From: Acidobacterium sp. S8
Lineage (GTDB): Bacteria; Acidobacteriota; Terriglobia; Terriglobales; Acidobacteriaceae
DNA: 64,000 bases
Direction: 5' to 3'
NCBI RefSeq assembly: GCF_009765985.1
Contig: NZ_LMUM01000027.1
Location: forward strand, 142,425-206,424
Part shown: one piece after another, positions 7,175-16,435 of the stretch
Layout: the number at the start of each line of letters is the position of its first letter
How positions within the stretch are numbered: position 1 is the stretch's first letter
Made by a program: the position numbers and the translations under genes
The notes under the pieces: generated by a model
What the model was told of the DNA's origin: nothing
The model's database searches: none
Seen by the model: only the letters and a program-made list of their open reading frames with translations

Positions 7175-8581
7175 ATGGCGACTCTGAATACAGCTTTCAG
7201 CATTGCGACGGGTGCTCTTGACGCAGACCAGGCGGCACTCAACATTATCGCGAACAATACGGCAAATGCCAGTACGCCGGGCTATACGAATGAGCTGCCG
7301 GAGTGGCAGACAAATGATCCAGTCACCATCAATGGCACCAGCTATGGGCAGGGCGTCACTATGACAGGCCCGTCCTCGCAGCGCGATCTGGTTCTCGAGC
7401 AGCGCATTCAGCAGCAGACCCAACTGCAGCAGGACAGCAGCACACGTGCCACGGCACTCGATTCAATTCAGAACATCTTTGGGGGAGCCGCTTCAACCTC
7501 GTCCTCGGGACTGGACATTGGATCCAGCATCGCCGGCTTCTTCACTGCGCTCTCCGGGCTCCAGTCGAATCCGGCAGATACCTCGCAGCGCCAATCTGTG
7601 TTAATTGCCGCCGCGACGCTGGCAAGTTCCTTTCAATCCGCTTCGTCCCAGCTGACGCAGCAGGAGGGGGTGCTCGATCAGCAGAGCACCGCAATTGTGC
7701 AGCAGGTAAACTCGCTGACACAGGCCATCGCGCAATTGAATACCAGCATCTCACAGACCTCTCCGAACGGAGACGCCGGACAACTCGAGGATCAGCGCCA
7801 GAATGATATTCAGCAGCTCTCACAGCTGATTGGCATCCATCAAACCACAACCGAGGACAACGGCCTAACCATCACAACCGCGAGTGGCGCGCTGTTGGTT
7901 TCAAAAGGCAAATCGTTTTTGCTAAGCACCTCAGTCTCCGGAGGGGTGACGCAGATATCCGACTATGAGGGCAACAATATCACTGCCAGCCTTGCTGGAG
8001 CAGGCGGCCAGATCGGCGGCATTCTCACGGTCCGCGATCAGGATATTCCGCAGATGCAAAGCGCGCTTGACACGCTGGCCTTTAGTCTCGGCACAGCTAT
8101 CAATCATCAGAATGCTCAGGGCTCCGACATAAACGGAAACGCAGGCGGCAATATATTTAACTTACCATCTACCGCTTCCGGAGCCTCAGCAACGATCTCC
8201 GTCGTCATGACGGACCCATCGGGAATCGGCGCAGCAACCAGCGGAAGTGGCCCAGCGAATGACGGTAATCTGGAAGCCATGCTGCAGCTGCAGAATCAGG
8301 CCATCGTGGGAAACAGCACGGCATCGACCTATTATTCCGGCTTCGTCTCCGCTCTGGGCAGCTTGGCCTCGGATGTTTCCACTGACAACACCGCGCAGCA
8401 GTCATCTCTGACGCAACTGCAGACGCAGCGTGATTCATTCTCCGCCGTAAATCAGAATGACGAAGCAGCTGCTCTTGAAAACTTGCAACAGGCTTACCAG
8501 GCGGCGTCGAAAGTCTTCACCATCCTCGATACAATCATGGCCTCCGCTCTAAATTTGGGTGTCGAAACTACCGTGTCATAA
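7175..8581 (+). CDS. flgK: Flagellar hook-associated protein 1, FlgK
   Basis: A 468-residue protein with the rod/hook-family N-terminus: ALNIIANNTANASTPGYTN at about residues 25-43. The centre is long, Ser/Gln/Thr-rich and coiled-coil-like. The C-terminal helical end has LENLQQAYQAASKVFTILDTIM. FlgK joins hook to filament outside the cell. The length is normal for the family and GGAAAGG precedes the ATG. It probably belongs to the sigma28 operon flgM-(flgN?)-flgK-flgL. No break or frameshift is visible. Confidence 0.92.
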   Translation: MATLNTAFSIATGALDADQAALNIIANNTANASTPGYTNELPEWQTNDPVTINGTSYGQGVTMTGPSSQRDLVLEQRIQQQTQLQQDSSTRATALDSIQNIFGGAASTSSSGLDIGSSIAGFFTALSGLQSNPADTSQRQSVLIAAATLASSFQSASSQLTQQEGVLDQQSTAIVQQVNSLTQAIAQLNTSISQTSPNGDAGQLEDQRQNDIQQLSQLIGIHQTTTEDNGLTITTASGALLVSKGKSFLLSTSVSGGVTQISDYEGNNITASLAGAGGQIGGILTVRDQDIPQMQSALDTLAFSLGTAINHQNAQGSDINGNAGGNIFNLPSTASGASATISVVMTDPSGIGAATSGSGPANDGNLEAMLQLQNQAIVGNSTASTYYSGFVSALGSLASDVSTDNTAQQSSLTQLQTQRDSFSAVNQNDEAAALENLQQAYQAASKVFTILDTIMASALNLGVETTVS

Positions 8582-8591
8582 GGACGACAGT

Positions 8592-9521
8592 ATGCGATTT
8601 GATCCCTATTATCTGAATTCGGCCGTTGCGGCGCTTGACCAGACATCTGCGGTTGAACAGCAGCTTACTACCGAAATCTCCAGTGGCAACCGGGTAAGCT
8701 CATTAAGCGATGATCCCGTCGCTTCCGGGCAAAATGTGCTCCTCAGCGCGCAGCTGAAATTGGACGACAGTTTTTCTCAAACTGGGAGTTCAGCCGCGGG
8801 AAGGCTGCAAGTGGCCGATTCTACCTTGGCCAGCGTCGTATCGCAGGTCACACAGGCAATTTCGCTGGCCACGCAGGCGAATAACGGAACCATGAACGCC
8901 AGCGACCTGCAATCGGTTGCCACGCAACTTTCAGGTATACGAGACGAAGTGCTTTCGCTCGCGAATGCGACCTACATGGGGCAATACATCTTTTCCGGTA
9001 GCCAGAGCAGCACTCTACCCTACTCCATGGATACGACCTCGACGTCCGGCACAGTCGTCTATAACGGAGATTCGGGCGCGAACGCCATCTCCTACATCAC
9101 GACTCCGAGCGGTCAGAAAATACAGACGAACCTGCCGGGCGATCAGATATTTTCTGATGCGAGCAACCCGTCGAATCCGGCGACTAATCTTCTGCAAACA
9201 CTTACAAACCTGGTTGCCGATTTCTCCTCGGGTACAGCTTCAGGAACGGCAGTCTCGGATACAACCGCTCTCAGCGCTGCCCTAGGCTTCGTCAGTCAGC
9301 AACGGGTCGTCCTCGACAATTCCATCACCCAATTGCAGACCGCGCAGACTTATATACAGACTCAGAGCACTCAGATCGTCGCAGCGCAGACAAATCTCCT
9401 GCAGACTGACGTAGCCCAGGTCTCGACACAATTGAGCACAGCGGAGATCCAGCAGGCCGCCCTTACCCAAGTGGTCAACATCCTGGAACACGATAACGGA
9501 GATTTGTTCAGCCTGTTATAG
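8592..9521 (+). CDS. flgL: Flagellar hook-associated protein 3, FlgL
   Basis: 309 residues from ATG 8592, which has AAGGA upstream overlapping the flgK stop; this start is preferred over an in-frame ATG at 8559. The flagellin-like N-terminus is present: QLTTEISSGNRVSSLSDDPVASGQ at about residues 24-47. The C-terminal helix ends in QQAALTQVVNILEHDNGDLFSLL. FlgL is the second hook-filament junction protein. No gene for flagellin, csrA or fliW follows; the next gene is on the other strand. Confidence 0.92.
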   Translation: MRFDPYYLNSAVAALDQTSAVEQQLTTEISSGNRVSSLSDDPVASGQNVLLSAQLKLDDSFSQTGSSAAGRLQVADSTLASVVSQVTQAISLATQANNGTMNASDLQSVATQLSGIRDEVLSLANATYMGQYIFSGSQSSTLPYSMDTTSTSGTVVYNGDSGANAISYITTPSGQKIQTNLPGDQIFSDASNPSNPATNLLQTLTNLVADFSSGTASGTAVSDTTALSAALGFVSQQRVVLDNSITQLQTAQTYIQTQSTQIVAAQTNLLQTDVAQVSTQLSTAEIQQAALTQVVNILEHDNGDLFSLL

Positions 9522-9536
9522 AACGCTTTTATGGTG

Positions 9537-9740
9537 CTACTTTTCGCTGCTTCCCTCAGGTCCCGAGCGGCGGTATGTTCGGCCGCGGCTTTTTAGCAGG
9601 AACACTTCGCGGCAAAAGGGACATTCCCAAGGATAGAGGCCCATGCGGGAATAAACCCGCTCCTGGAGAAAACCCCGGCGAGCAATCCGCGTCATCTCAG
9701 TATTCTGGCAGTTCGGACAGGAGCGTTTGCTTTTGCTCAT
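9537..9740 (-). CDS. Small zinc-ribbon protein
   Basis: 67 residues from the ATG at 9740, preferred over an in-frame start 33 bases upstream because the recognisable fold begins here. Two Cys pairs, CPNC near residue 8 and CPFC near residue 40, are spaced as in a zinc ribbon. The protein is rich in Arg and Lys, suggesting nucleic-acid or protein binding. No specific family is recognised. It faces flgL and has no operon partner. Confidence 0.6.
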   Translation of the reverse strand: MSKSKRSCPNCQNTEMTRIARRGFLQERVYSRMGLYPWECPFCREVFLLKSRGRTYRRSGPEGSSEK

Positions 9741-9915
9741 TCGTACTCTTCTTTGGCAAGATAGCAAAAACAAAACTTACTCTTAAAAGGTGCAAGCGCG
9801 CAACTAAGCGCTTCGCTGGAATCGCTGGTATGAATTTGAAGATATGCTGAGGAGCGAGGCTACAAAGAGAAATTCACCGCCTGTGAACTTCTTGTTTCCG
9901 CGGAAAATAACAAAA

Positions 9916-10299
9916 TTATGCTGTACGTCCCAGCGTATCGCTGCAAAGGCTCTGCGCCAGTTGAATCAATTGTTCGGGCGCAATCGGTTTGACACGGTGG
10001 ATCACGTTCATGCCGGTGTATTCGTTTTCAGCATCTGGCAGACCGCTCAGCACCATGATGGGCAGAAGTGGAAAGCGTTGCCGTAACTCAGCAACGAACT
10101 GCGGCCCCTTGATCCCGGGCATTAGGTGATCAGTGATCACCAGACGCAGTCCGCGAGCCAGTTCCGCGTCTTCCAGCAATTCGAGCGCTCTTCCAGCATC
10201 TGATGCTAGTACAACATGCTGTCCGGAATACGTAAGAATGGCTTTTCGGGTGGCTGCTTGTACTGCGTTGTCGTCAACGAGAAGAATCGTAAATGGCAT
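9916..10299 (-). CDS. Stand-alone response-regulator receiver (CheY-like)
   Basis: 127 residues from the ATG at 10299, where the receiver fold starts (MPFTILLVDDN); the longer upstream frame adds only non-family sequence. The acidic pair is in LVDDN, the phosphoacceptor Asp in VITDHLMPG, and the switch Ser and Lys in VLSGL and RVKPI. There is no output domain, so it probably acts by protein contact as CheY does, or as a phosphorelay carrier. It lies 94 bases after the UDP-sugar decarboxylase gene on the same strand. No kinase is nearby, so its pathway is unknown. Confidence 0.85.
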   Translation of the reverse strand: MPFTILLVDDNAVQAATRKAILTYSGQHVVLASDAGRALELLEDAELARGLRLVITDHLMPGIKGPQFVAELRQRFPLLPIMVLSGLPDAENEYTGMNVIHRVKPIAPEQLIQLAQSLCSDTLGRTA

Positions 10300-10393
10300 A
10301 AAATTCGGGTATACCCGCTGAGTATTCAACAAATAAATAAAGAGATGCGGCCTGAGGTCGAATGGTTGTTTCGCCGATTTCAATCGTTTCGAG

Positions 10394-11347
10394 TCATTGT
10401 TTGTCGGATACCTCCGAGCTTGAAAAACTCGACCTGAAATACTCCAGACTGAGCTTCAGCCCGGTCTCGAGATCGATCGCTGGCTCCCAGCCCAGCAAAC
10501 GACGAGCGCGAGTAATATCTGGCCGGCGTTGCATTGGGTCATCCTGCGGCAAGGGACGGTAGACAATCTTGCTGTTGGAGCCAGTCACCCTCAGTACCGC
10601 CCGGGCACATTCCAGGATGGTCCACTCTGTGGGATTTCCAATGTTGACTGGCGAATGTTCTGTAGAGCGTGCCAGGCGAAGAAAGCCGTCAATTTCGTCC
10701 GATACATAACAAAAGCTTCGCGTCTGATCGCCCTTTCCGTAGACGGTCAAATCATTTCCCTGTAATGCCTGCATTATGAAATTAGAAATGACGCGGCCAT
10801 CATTTGCCTGAAGACGTGGTCCGTAAGTATTGAAGATACGAACCAGGCGAGTATCCACTTTGCGGTAACGGTGGTAGGCCATGACCAGCGCCTCGGAAAA
10901 GCGTTTGGATTCGTCATAGACGGATCGAGGTCCAACGGGATTCACGTTCCCCCAATAGTCCTCTGTTTGCGGATGGACGGTTGGGTCGCCATAGCATTCA
11001 GAAGTAGAGGCGTGTAGAAACCCGGCCTGATACTTCTCGGCCACATCGAGAGCATTCCTGGTACCAGCCGAACCCACCTGCAGAGTTTCGATTCCGAGGC
11101 GGGCGTAGTCCTCCGGGCTGGCCGGAGAGGCAAAGTTAAAAACGAAGTCGACCTTACCGTAATCGAAAGGCGTGCAGATATCGTGCTGGTGAAGCTCGAA
11201 ATGTGGGTCAGATTGAAGATGTTTCAGGTTTTCAAGCGAACCCGTGCATAAGTTATCGACGCCAACCACGGAATGACCATCTGCAAGCAGAGCATCCGTT
11301 AAATGAGAACCAAGAAATCCTGCTGCCCCGGTAATGAGTGCTCGCAT
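10394..11347 (-). CDS. UDP-glucuronate decarboxylase / NAD-dependent sugar epimerase
   Basis: A 317-residue extended short-chain dehydrogenase. The NAD-binding GAAGFLG is at 7-13, and the catalytic Tyr144 and Lys148 are in VYDESK with Ser/Thr in [28 protein letters not shown] and a PNDPxRRxPD-like segment (DDPMQRRPD) follow. This combination is typical of UDP-xylose synthase, which oxidises and decarboxylates UDP-glucuronate for exopolysaccharide or lipopolysaccharide precursors in the cytoplasm. Other UDP-sugar epimerases share most motifs, so the substrate is inferred. It may be co-transcribed with the receiver gene downstream. Confidence 0.85.
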   Translation of the reverse strand: MRALITGAAGFLGSHLTDALLADGHSVVGVDNLCTGSLENLKHLQSDPHFELHQHDICTPFDYGKVDFVFNFASPASPEDYARLGIETLQVGSAGTRNALDVAEKYQAGFLHASTSECYGDPTVHPQTEDYWGNVNPVGPRSVYDESKRFSEALVMAYHRYRKVDTRLVRIFNTYGPRLQANDGRVISNFIMQALQGNDLTVYGKGDQTRSFCYVSDEIDGFLRLARSTEHSPVNIGNPTEWTILECARAVLRVTGSNSKIVYRPLPQDDPMQRRPDITRARRLLGWEPAIDLETGLKLSLEYFRSSFSSSEVSDKQ

Positions 11348-11604
11348 ATTTAGAAGAGGTCTCTCGCGTGATCAGGAATCGATTTGCCTGCCAGCAGGCT
11401 TCGGTAAAGGCCATAGTAAATCATGGGGTGCCGCAAAGTATAAATAACCACGGCATCGGGCAAATATCGATAGTTAGGCGGAAATCCTACCATCCCGTCA
11501 CACCCAACCGGCGTTGGCAGGAAACAAATTAAGCCAAAATACACTAAAATTAAGAAGGAGAGGACTACGCCACAACATGCCGATGGTCTGGCGTCGAGGG
11601 GATC

Positions 11605-12666
11605 ATGGTTGCCGAAGTGCGGATCAGCCCGCGTGAACGGCTGGTGCTTACAGCCGTCATCGAAAACTACATAGCCACTGGCGAACCTGTGTCTTCGCAG
11701 GCGGTTGCGCGTCAATTCGCCGATAAAGACGGTATGAGTTCCGCGACGATCCGCAACGTCATGGTTTCGCTCGGCGATTCGGGGCTGCTTGATCAGCCTC
11801 ATACCTCGGCTGGACGTATTCCTACCGCGAAGGCGTTTCGATTTTATGTGGAGCAGTTGAGCGGAAGTTCGCGGCAGTTTGCTCTCGCCCAGGCGTGGCG
11901 TGAGCAGATCGATGACACTTTCGCCGGGATCAGCAGCAGCCAGCAGTTTCTTGAGCGAACTTCTCATGTGCTTGCTTTGATCTCCAGCGGGGTAGGCGTG
12001 GCACTGGCATCTGTTGCCGAGGTGCATGCGCTTGAGCATATTCATTTCACGCGGCTTACGGTAGGACGCGTTCTTGCCGTCGTAGTGACGAAGGCCGGCA
12101 TCGTTATGGATCGCATGTTGATACTGGACCGCGATCTCACGCATCCCGAGTTGGAGGCGTCGGCGCGCTTCCTGAATGAGAACTTTCATGGATGGTCCAT
12201 CGACCACATTCGCGGGGAGCTCTCGCGCCGCATGGAACAGGAGCGCAGTGAGTACGACCGGCTGATGCACTCGGTGAACGAGCTATGCCTCAAGGGTGCG
12301 CTGAATGCTGATAAGGGGGTACAGACGATCTTCGTGGAAGGCGTGGCGAACCTGCTTGCCAGCGAACTAGACCGCGAACGCCTGCGCCAGATGTTTGCCG
12401 CTCTTGAGGCGAAACAGCGCATGGTGGATCTGCTGAATGCCTATGTCGATGCGCGCCAGCAGACAGTGCGCGTAGTGGTTGGACTGGAAGAGACCATTCC
12501 CGGCATGCAAAATCTTGTGCTGATTGGCTCTCCCACTCGGCTTGGAAACGAAAATTTTGGCACCGTCGCAGTCATTGGGCCAACCCGCATGCAATATCAG
12601 GAGACGATGAATGCCGTCTCTTACATCGCGCAACTCTCTGAAAAGATCTTCCAGCCACCACAGTAG
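11605..12666 (+). CDS. hrcA: Heat-inducible transcription repressor HrcA
   Basis: A 353-residue protein. An N-terminal winged helix has SSATIRNVMVSLGDSGLLDQPHTSAGRIPT (about 45-75), the HrcA signature. A GAF-like dimerisation region follows, and the C-terminus has FGTVAVIGPTRMQY. HrcA represses heat-shock operons and needs GroEL to stay active. GAGGGG precedes the ATG. It heads hrcA-grpE-dnaJ in the usual order. No CIRCE inverted repeat (TTAGCACTC-N9-GAGTGCTAA) is visible in the 257-base upstream region, so its own operon may not be a target, or the operator has diverged. Confidence 0.93.
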   Translation: MVAEVRISPRERLVLTAVIENYIATGEPVSSQAVARQFADKDGMSSATIRNVMVSLGDSGLLDQPHTSAGRIPTAKAFRFYVEQLSGSSRQFALAQAWREQIDDTFAGISSSQQFLERTSHVLALISSGVGVALASVAEVHALEHIHFTRLTVGRVLAVVVTKAGIVMDRMLILDRDLTHPELEASARFLNENFHGWSIDHIRGELSRRMEQERSEYDRLMHSVNELCLKGALNADKGVQTIFVEGVANLLASELDRERLRQMFAALEAKQRMVDLLNAYVDARQQTVRVVVGLEETIPGMQNLVLIGSPTRLGNENFGTVAVIGPTRMQYQETMNAVSYIAQLSEKIFQPPQ

Positions 12667-12714
12667 CGTTGGACGATTCAAGTTGGATGATTCAATCTGG
12701 AAACAGGACAACGA

Positions 12715-13326
12715 GTGCCCGGCGCGCTCAAGAAGATACTTGATATGAGCAGAAAAATGGAAAACGAACAAAAGATGAACGATACGCAGAATCAGGAAAC
12801 CGCAGCAGCCGTGGCAGATGAGCCGCAGGCTGAAGCGATTTCGCAGGTTGAAGCATCGAATACAAACGACGAGTTGGAACGTGTAAAGGCCGAGCGTGAC
12901 GCGCTGACCGATCGAATGGCACGGCTGCAGGCGGAGTTTGATAACGCCCGCAAACGCGAAGCGCGCGAGCGGCAGGAATTTCGTGATTTTGCCGTCTCCG
13001 GTGCCGTCGAACAATTTCTTCCCGCGCTGGATAATTTCCAGCTGGCGTTGAAATCAACCGGCTCAGCGGAGCAGCTTCGTACGGGTGTGGAGCTGATTGT
13101 GAAGCAGATGGAAGAGGCCCTGCGTTCACTCAACGTTCAGCCGGTAGAAGCGGTCGGGGCGGCCTTCGATCCACGCGTCCATGAGGCGCTTGAAATGGTG
13201 GAACGGCCCGATCTGCCCGACCATCAGGTATTTGACGAAGTAAGACGCGGATACCGCATTAAAGACCGGTTGCTTCGCCCAGCGCTGGTCCGCATTGTTA
13301 ACAATCCGCAGCAGAAAGAAGCATGA
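12715..13326 (+). CDS. grpE: Nucleotide exchange factor GrpE
   Basis: 203 codons from GTG 12715 (AGGA seven bases upstream), or 193 from ATG 12745; either start is plausible. An acidic, disordered N-terminus leads into a long coiled coil (about 50-110: [25 protein letters not shown]). The C-terminal beta domain has [13 protein letters not shown] and [16 protein letters not shown]. GrpE releases ADP from DnaK. Its stop overlaps the dnaJ start by four bases, so the two are translationally coupled. dnaK itself is not in the window. Confidence 0.95.
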   Translation: MPGALKKILDMSRKMENEQKMNDTQNQETAAAVADEPQAEAISQVEASNTNDELERVKAERDALTDRMARLQAEFDNARKREARERQEFRDFAVSGAVEQFLPALDNFQLALKSTGSAEQLRTGVELIVKQMEEALRSLNVQPVEAVGAAFDPRVHEALEMVERPDLPDHQVFDEVRRGYRIKDRLLRPALVRIVNNPQQKEA

Positions 13327-14465
13327 GCCAAACAGCTAACGTGATTAAAGCCGATTACTACGAAGTGTTAAGTGTGACGCGAACAGCCTCCGACCAGGAG
13401 CTGAAGACCGCGTACCGCAAGCTTGCGATGCAGTACCATCCGGATCGCAACCCCGGTAACGACGAAGCCGAAGAGAAATTCAAAGAGTGCAGCGAGGCCT
13501 ACCAGGTACTCAGTGATCCGCAGAAGCGTGCGGCTTACGACCGCTATGGGCATGCCGGTGTAAGCGGCGCTGGCGCGTCGAATGGCGGCGATCCCTTTGC
13601 CGGAATGGGCGATATCGGGGATATCTTCGGCGATTTCTTTGGCGAGATGTTCAATATGGGGGGCAACTCCGGCCGTCGTCAATCGCGCGCCCAGCGCGGA
13701 CGCGATCTCCGCATCGACCATGTAATCGAGTTTGAGGATGCGGTCTTCGGCAAAGAAGTGCAGGTCACCATTCGCCGTATGGAAGCATGCGACACTTGTC
13801 ACGGTTCCGGCACCGGCAGTGGACGCGGACCCTCTACCTGCGCCCAGTGCCAGGGACGTGGGCAAGTCCGCTTCCAGCAGGGATTCTTTTCGATCGCACG
13901 CACATGCGTAGCCTGCAGTGGAACGGGCAGCGTCATCTCCGATCCGTGCTCAACCTGCCGTGGCGAAGGTCGCATTGAAAAACAACATACCCTGCAGGTA
14001 AAGATTCCTGCGGGCGTAGAAGACGGTACGCGCATTCGCTACCAGGGTGAGGGCGATGCCGGACGCAACAGCGGGCCATCCGGCGATCTCTATATTGTCC
14101 TTTCGGTCAAGCCGCACGCGTTTTTCGAACGTGATGGCAACGATCTGCATTGCGTAATCCCGATCTCTTTCTCGCAGGCGGCACTGGGTGATGAAATTAC
14201 CATTCCGACGCTTGAAGATGACACGAAGCTGAAGATTGCCGAGGGCACGCAGAGCGGCAAGGAGTTTCGCCTGCGTGGCAAAGGCGTTCCGTATCTGAAT
14301 GAGCATGGACGCGGCGACCTGATAGTGCATGTTGCTGTGCAGACGCCGAAGAAGCTGAGCAAGGTTCAGAAAGAGTTGCTGCGGCAGCTGGGTGAATCGC
14401 TCACCGTCGAGAACACTCCAACTTCGCGCAGCCTGTTTTCCAAAGTAAAGGAAATATTTAATTAG
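13323..14465 (+). CDS. dnaJ: Chaperone DnaJ (type I)
   Basis: A 380-residue protein with the full type I architecture: a J domain (about 10-75) with HPDRNP, a Gly/Phe-rich stretch (85-120), and four zinc-binding CxxCxGxG-type repeats between about 155 and 220 ([32 protein letters not shown]). The client-binding C-terminal domains follow. It delivers unfolded proteins to DnaK and stimulates its ATPase. It overlaps grpE (ATGA) and ends before a strong terminator. Nothing is missing. Confidence 0.97.
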   Translation: MSQTANVIKADYYEVLSVTRTASDQELKTAYRKLAMQYHPDRNPGNDEAEEKFKECSEAYQVLSDPQKRAAYDRYGHAGVSGAGASNGGDPFAGMGDIGDIFGDFFGEMFNMGGNSGRRQSRAQRGRDLRIDHVIEFEDAVFGKEVQVTIRRMEACDTCHGSGTGSGRGPSTCAQCQGRGQVRFQQGFFSIARTCVACSGTGSVISDPCSTCRGEGRIEKQHTLQVKIPAGVEDGTRIRYQGEGDAGRNSGPSGDLYIVLSVKPHAFFERDGNDLHCVIPISFSQAALGDEITIPTLEDDTKLKIAEGTQSGKEFRLRGKGVPYLNEHGRGDLIVHVAVQTPKKLSKVQKELLRQLGESLTVENTPTSRSLFSKVKEIFN

Positions 14466-14488
14466 CAGGCCACGATTCACAGAAGTCC

Positions 14489-14520
14489 GGGCACAGGCGT
14501 AAAGCTTGTGCCCTTTTATT
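14489..14520 (+). terminator. Terminator of the hrcA-grpE-dnaJ operon
   Basis: GGGCACAGGC and GCTTGTGCCC form a ten-base stem with a GTAAA loop, followed by TTTTATTT, 24 bases after the dnaJ stop. Confidence 0.88.
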
Positions 14521-14594
14521 TCGTCTGGATACCGTCGGTTATCGCGGGAACAGCAAACGACAAAATGCAACTGATGCAGATGAATCGGGATTTG

Positions 14595-15326
14595 CTATTC
14601 CATCAACGCGGCAACTACGGCGGCGGCTGTAATTGCCGCCGTCTCCGCCCGCAGAATACGCGGACCAAGGCTCACGGACCGCCAGCCCTCCACACCGAAG
14701 AGAGCTTCTTCTTCGGCAGTCCATCCCCCTTCAGGACCAATGGCGAGGCGAATCGCCGGCATATTTTCGCCAGCATCCCTTATTGCTTCTTCGACTGCAT
14801 GCCGCAGCGTAGTCGATCTTTCCTGTTCCGCCAAAAGAAGACGCTTAGCATCGCTGTTTTGACGCGCTGCCGTTTTTAACGGAAGCACATCTTCGATCGT
14901 TGGAATATCAGAGCGGCGCGACTGCTTCGCCGCTTCGCGGGCGATACGCCGCCATCGCTCCACGCGATTTGCCGCCGATTGCGCAAGATGCTTTTCGCTG
15001 CGCCGCGCGATAACCGGAACAATACGCTCCACGCCAAGCTCGGTGGCCTTTTCAATTGCCCACTCCAGGCGATCGAATTTGAAAATCGAAAGCAGCAGGG
15101 TAATCGGCAGCGCCGGATCGGCCTCAACTTCTGCCATGAGGTTGAAACGAACTGCATCGCCGGAGATGCCCGCGATCACCCCATGCCAAACCCGATCGCC
15201 GGCGACGATGTCATACTCCATTCCGGCCTGCGCGCGCAGCACGCGAATGAGGTGCGAAGCCTGCTCGCCAGTAAGCGATGCAGTGCTCTGGTCCCAGCTA
15301 TCGGCGATCCAGCGACGGCGTGTCAT
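14595..15326 (-). CDS. rsmE: 16S rRNA (uracil1498-N3)-methyltransferase RsmE
   Basis: A 243-residue protein of normal length. A PUA-like N-terminal domain (about 1-70) is followed by a SPOUT methyltransferase domain. The family signature appears as KATELGVERIVPV, then LAIGPEGGW and LGPRILRAETA near the C-terminus, which form the knotted SAM-binding site. It methylates U1498 in the small ribosomal subunit. It converges with dnaJ and lies downstream of the small Lys-rich peptide gene on the same strand. A proximity to dnaJ is common in bacteria. Confidence 0.92.
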   Translation of the reverse strand: MTRRRWIADSWDQSTASLTGEQASHLIRVLRAQAGMEYDIVAGDRVWHGVIAGISGDAVRFNLMAEVEADPALPITLLLSIFKFDRLEWAIEKATELGVERIVPVIARRSEKHLAQSAANRVERWRRIAREAAKQSRRSDIPTIEDVLPLKTAARQNSDAKRLLLAEQERSTTLRHAVEEAIRDAGENMPAIRLAIGPEGGWTAEEEALFGVEGWRSVSLGPRILRAETAAITAAAVVAALME

Positions 15327-15350
15327 TGATTTTTATTCTCGCAGAAACAC

Positions 15351-15379
15351 GAAGGGGAACGCTTGTCGCGTCCCCCTTC
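15351..15379 (-). terminator. Hairpin after the Lys-rich peptide gene
   Basis: GAAGGGGAACGC and GCGTCCCCCTTC pair over 12 bases, allowing one G-T pair, around a five-base loop. On the minus strand it follows the peptide gene and precedes rsmE by about 25 bases. The T run is not directly adjacent, so it may be a partial terminator or an RNA-stabilising end. Confidence 0.5.
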
Positions 15380-15399
15380 TGTGTTGCCTTGTTGCGAGG

Positions 15400-15468
15400 T
15401 TACTTCTTCTTTGCTGCCTTCTTGGTCGCCTTCTTCGTTGCCTTCTTGGCTGCCTTTTTGGTTGCCAT
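15400..15468 (-). CDS. 22-residue Lys/Ala-rich peptide, histone-tail-like
   Basis: ATG at 15468 (minus strand) to TAA at 15400, with GGGAGAA about ten bases upstream. It encodes 22 residues made almost entirely of (A/T)(A/T)KK repeats beginning MATKKAAKKATKK and ending KKK. Such repeats occur in the tails of bacterial histone H1-like and HU-like proteins, so DNA or RNA binding is plausible. The rest of such a protein is absent, and no other open frame joins it. A hairpin follows. The start, ribosome binding site and repeat pattern support a real gene, but expression is unproven. Confidence 0.6.
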   Translation of the reverse strand: MATKKAAKKATKKATKKAAKKK

Positions 15469-15624
15469 GGTTTCTATTCTCCCTATTCGTGTACTGCAAC
15501 AACAAATGCTGCAGTTAGCAAAGGTATAGATTTCCCTAAATAGAGTGTCAAGAAAAAAATGACAAACTTTGTAACTTCGTGTCCCGTTCAGAATCGGGGG
15601 CGTGACCGAAGTGTTCGGCGGAAC

Positions 15625-16353
15625 TCAGAGAACCTTCGCGTGTTTGAGAATCATAAGCGCGATACCGGAAAAAACATCATGCCACGCGTGCGCCATCATT
15701 CCTGTTCGCAGACTGCCGCGTCGCATTGCGAGCAGACAGAAGAGCGCTCCGTAAATTGTGATGGCAATCATTCCGCTTGCGCCTTCATAGCCATGCGCGA
15801 TGCCAAAAATCAGCGAAGAAAAAAATACTCCAAGATAAATTTGCTGCCCTGCGCTCGCGAACTGTTGCAGCAAATAGCCACGAAATACAAGCTCTTCGCA
15901 GATACCGGCAGAAATGCTGAGCACGCACCACAACATAAGCTGCAGCATATTTTGTGGCGCGAGTTGTACGATCGTTTTCTCTGGCGTAGAGAGATGCGCG
16001 ATCCGAAAAAGAATTCCGAGCGCAGCCAGCATGATGGAAGCCGCCAGCCAGAACGCAGTAGCGAGGACGAAATCCTCTCGCCACTCCCGCAGCGATGGAC
16101 GGCGCACACCAAGAAGCTGGTGTAGGGGAACCCGGCGCACGCGGATGCCCCACAGCACCAGAAGTGCAAGCAGCCACTCCCACCCGAGCGTGGCCAGGTA
16201 TTGCCCAACGTGATGCTGGCTGAGCGCTCGATGAGTCGGGCGAAGACTTCCGAGCAGCGAAAATCCGAGAAGTAGCGCCACCAGCAGCAAGGTATGCCAC
16301 CACGGTGCAATCGTTTGATACTCCTTGCGTTCTGTCTCGTTTGTTTGCTGCAT
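15625..16353 (-). CDS. CPBP-family intramembrane metalloprotease
   Basis: 242 residues from the ATG at 16353, chosen because GGGGAG lies just upstream; an in-frame start nine codons earlier has no such site. Several hydrophobic helices are visible. The CPBP (CAAX protease/bacteriocin-processing) motifs are present: EELVFRG (EExxxR), FGIAHG, and HAWHD near the C-terminus, which together form the metal-binding active site in the membrane. Substrates of bacterial members are mostly unknown; some give bacteriocin immunity. It is divergent from the thiolase gene. Confidence 0.85.
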   Translation of the reverse strand: MQQTNETERKEYQTIAPWWHTLLLVALLLGFSLLGSLRPTHRALSQHHVGQYLATLGWEWLLALLVLWGIRVRRVPLHQLLGVRRPSLREWREDFVLATAFWLAASIMLAALGILFRIAHLSTPEKTIVQLAPQNMLQLMLWCVLSISAGICEELVFRGYLLQQFASAGQQIYLGVFFSSLIFGIAHGYEGASGMIAITIYGALFCLLAMRRGSLRTGMMAHAWHDVFSGIALMILKHAKVL

Positions 16354-16435
16354 CGGATCTCCCCGCATTGATTCTTGCATCGTCGGCCTGCTATCTTCAT
16401 CCGTTTACGTCTAACCTGAAAGTGGAGTTTCTGTG

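Noticed and set aside
15278..15529. Plus-strand 83-codon frame with a hydrophobic FFVAFLAAFLVA stretch resembling a membrane peptide
   Set aside because: It is the reverse complement of the Lys-rich AAKK repeat gene, whose ribosome binding site and start are better; the Phe/Leu/Ala repeats follow from the antisense codons.
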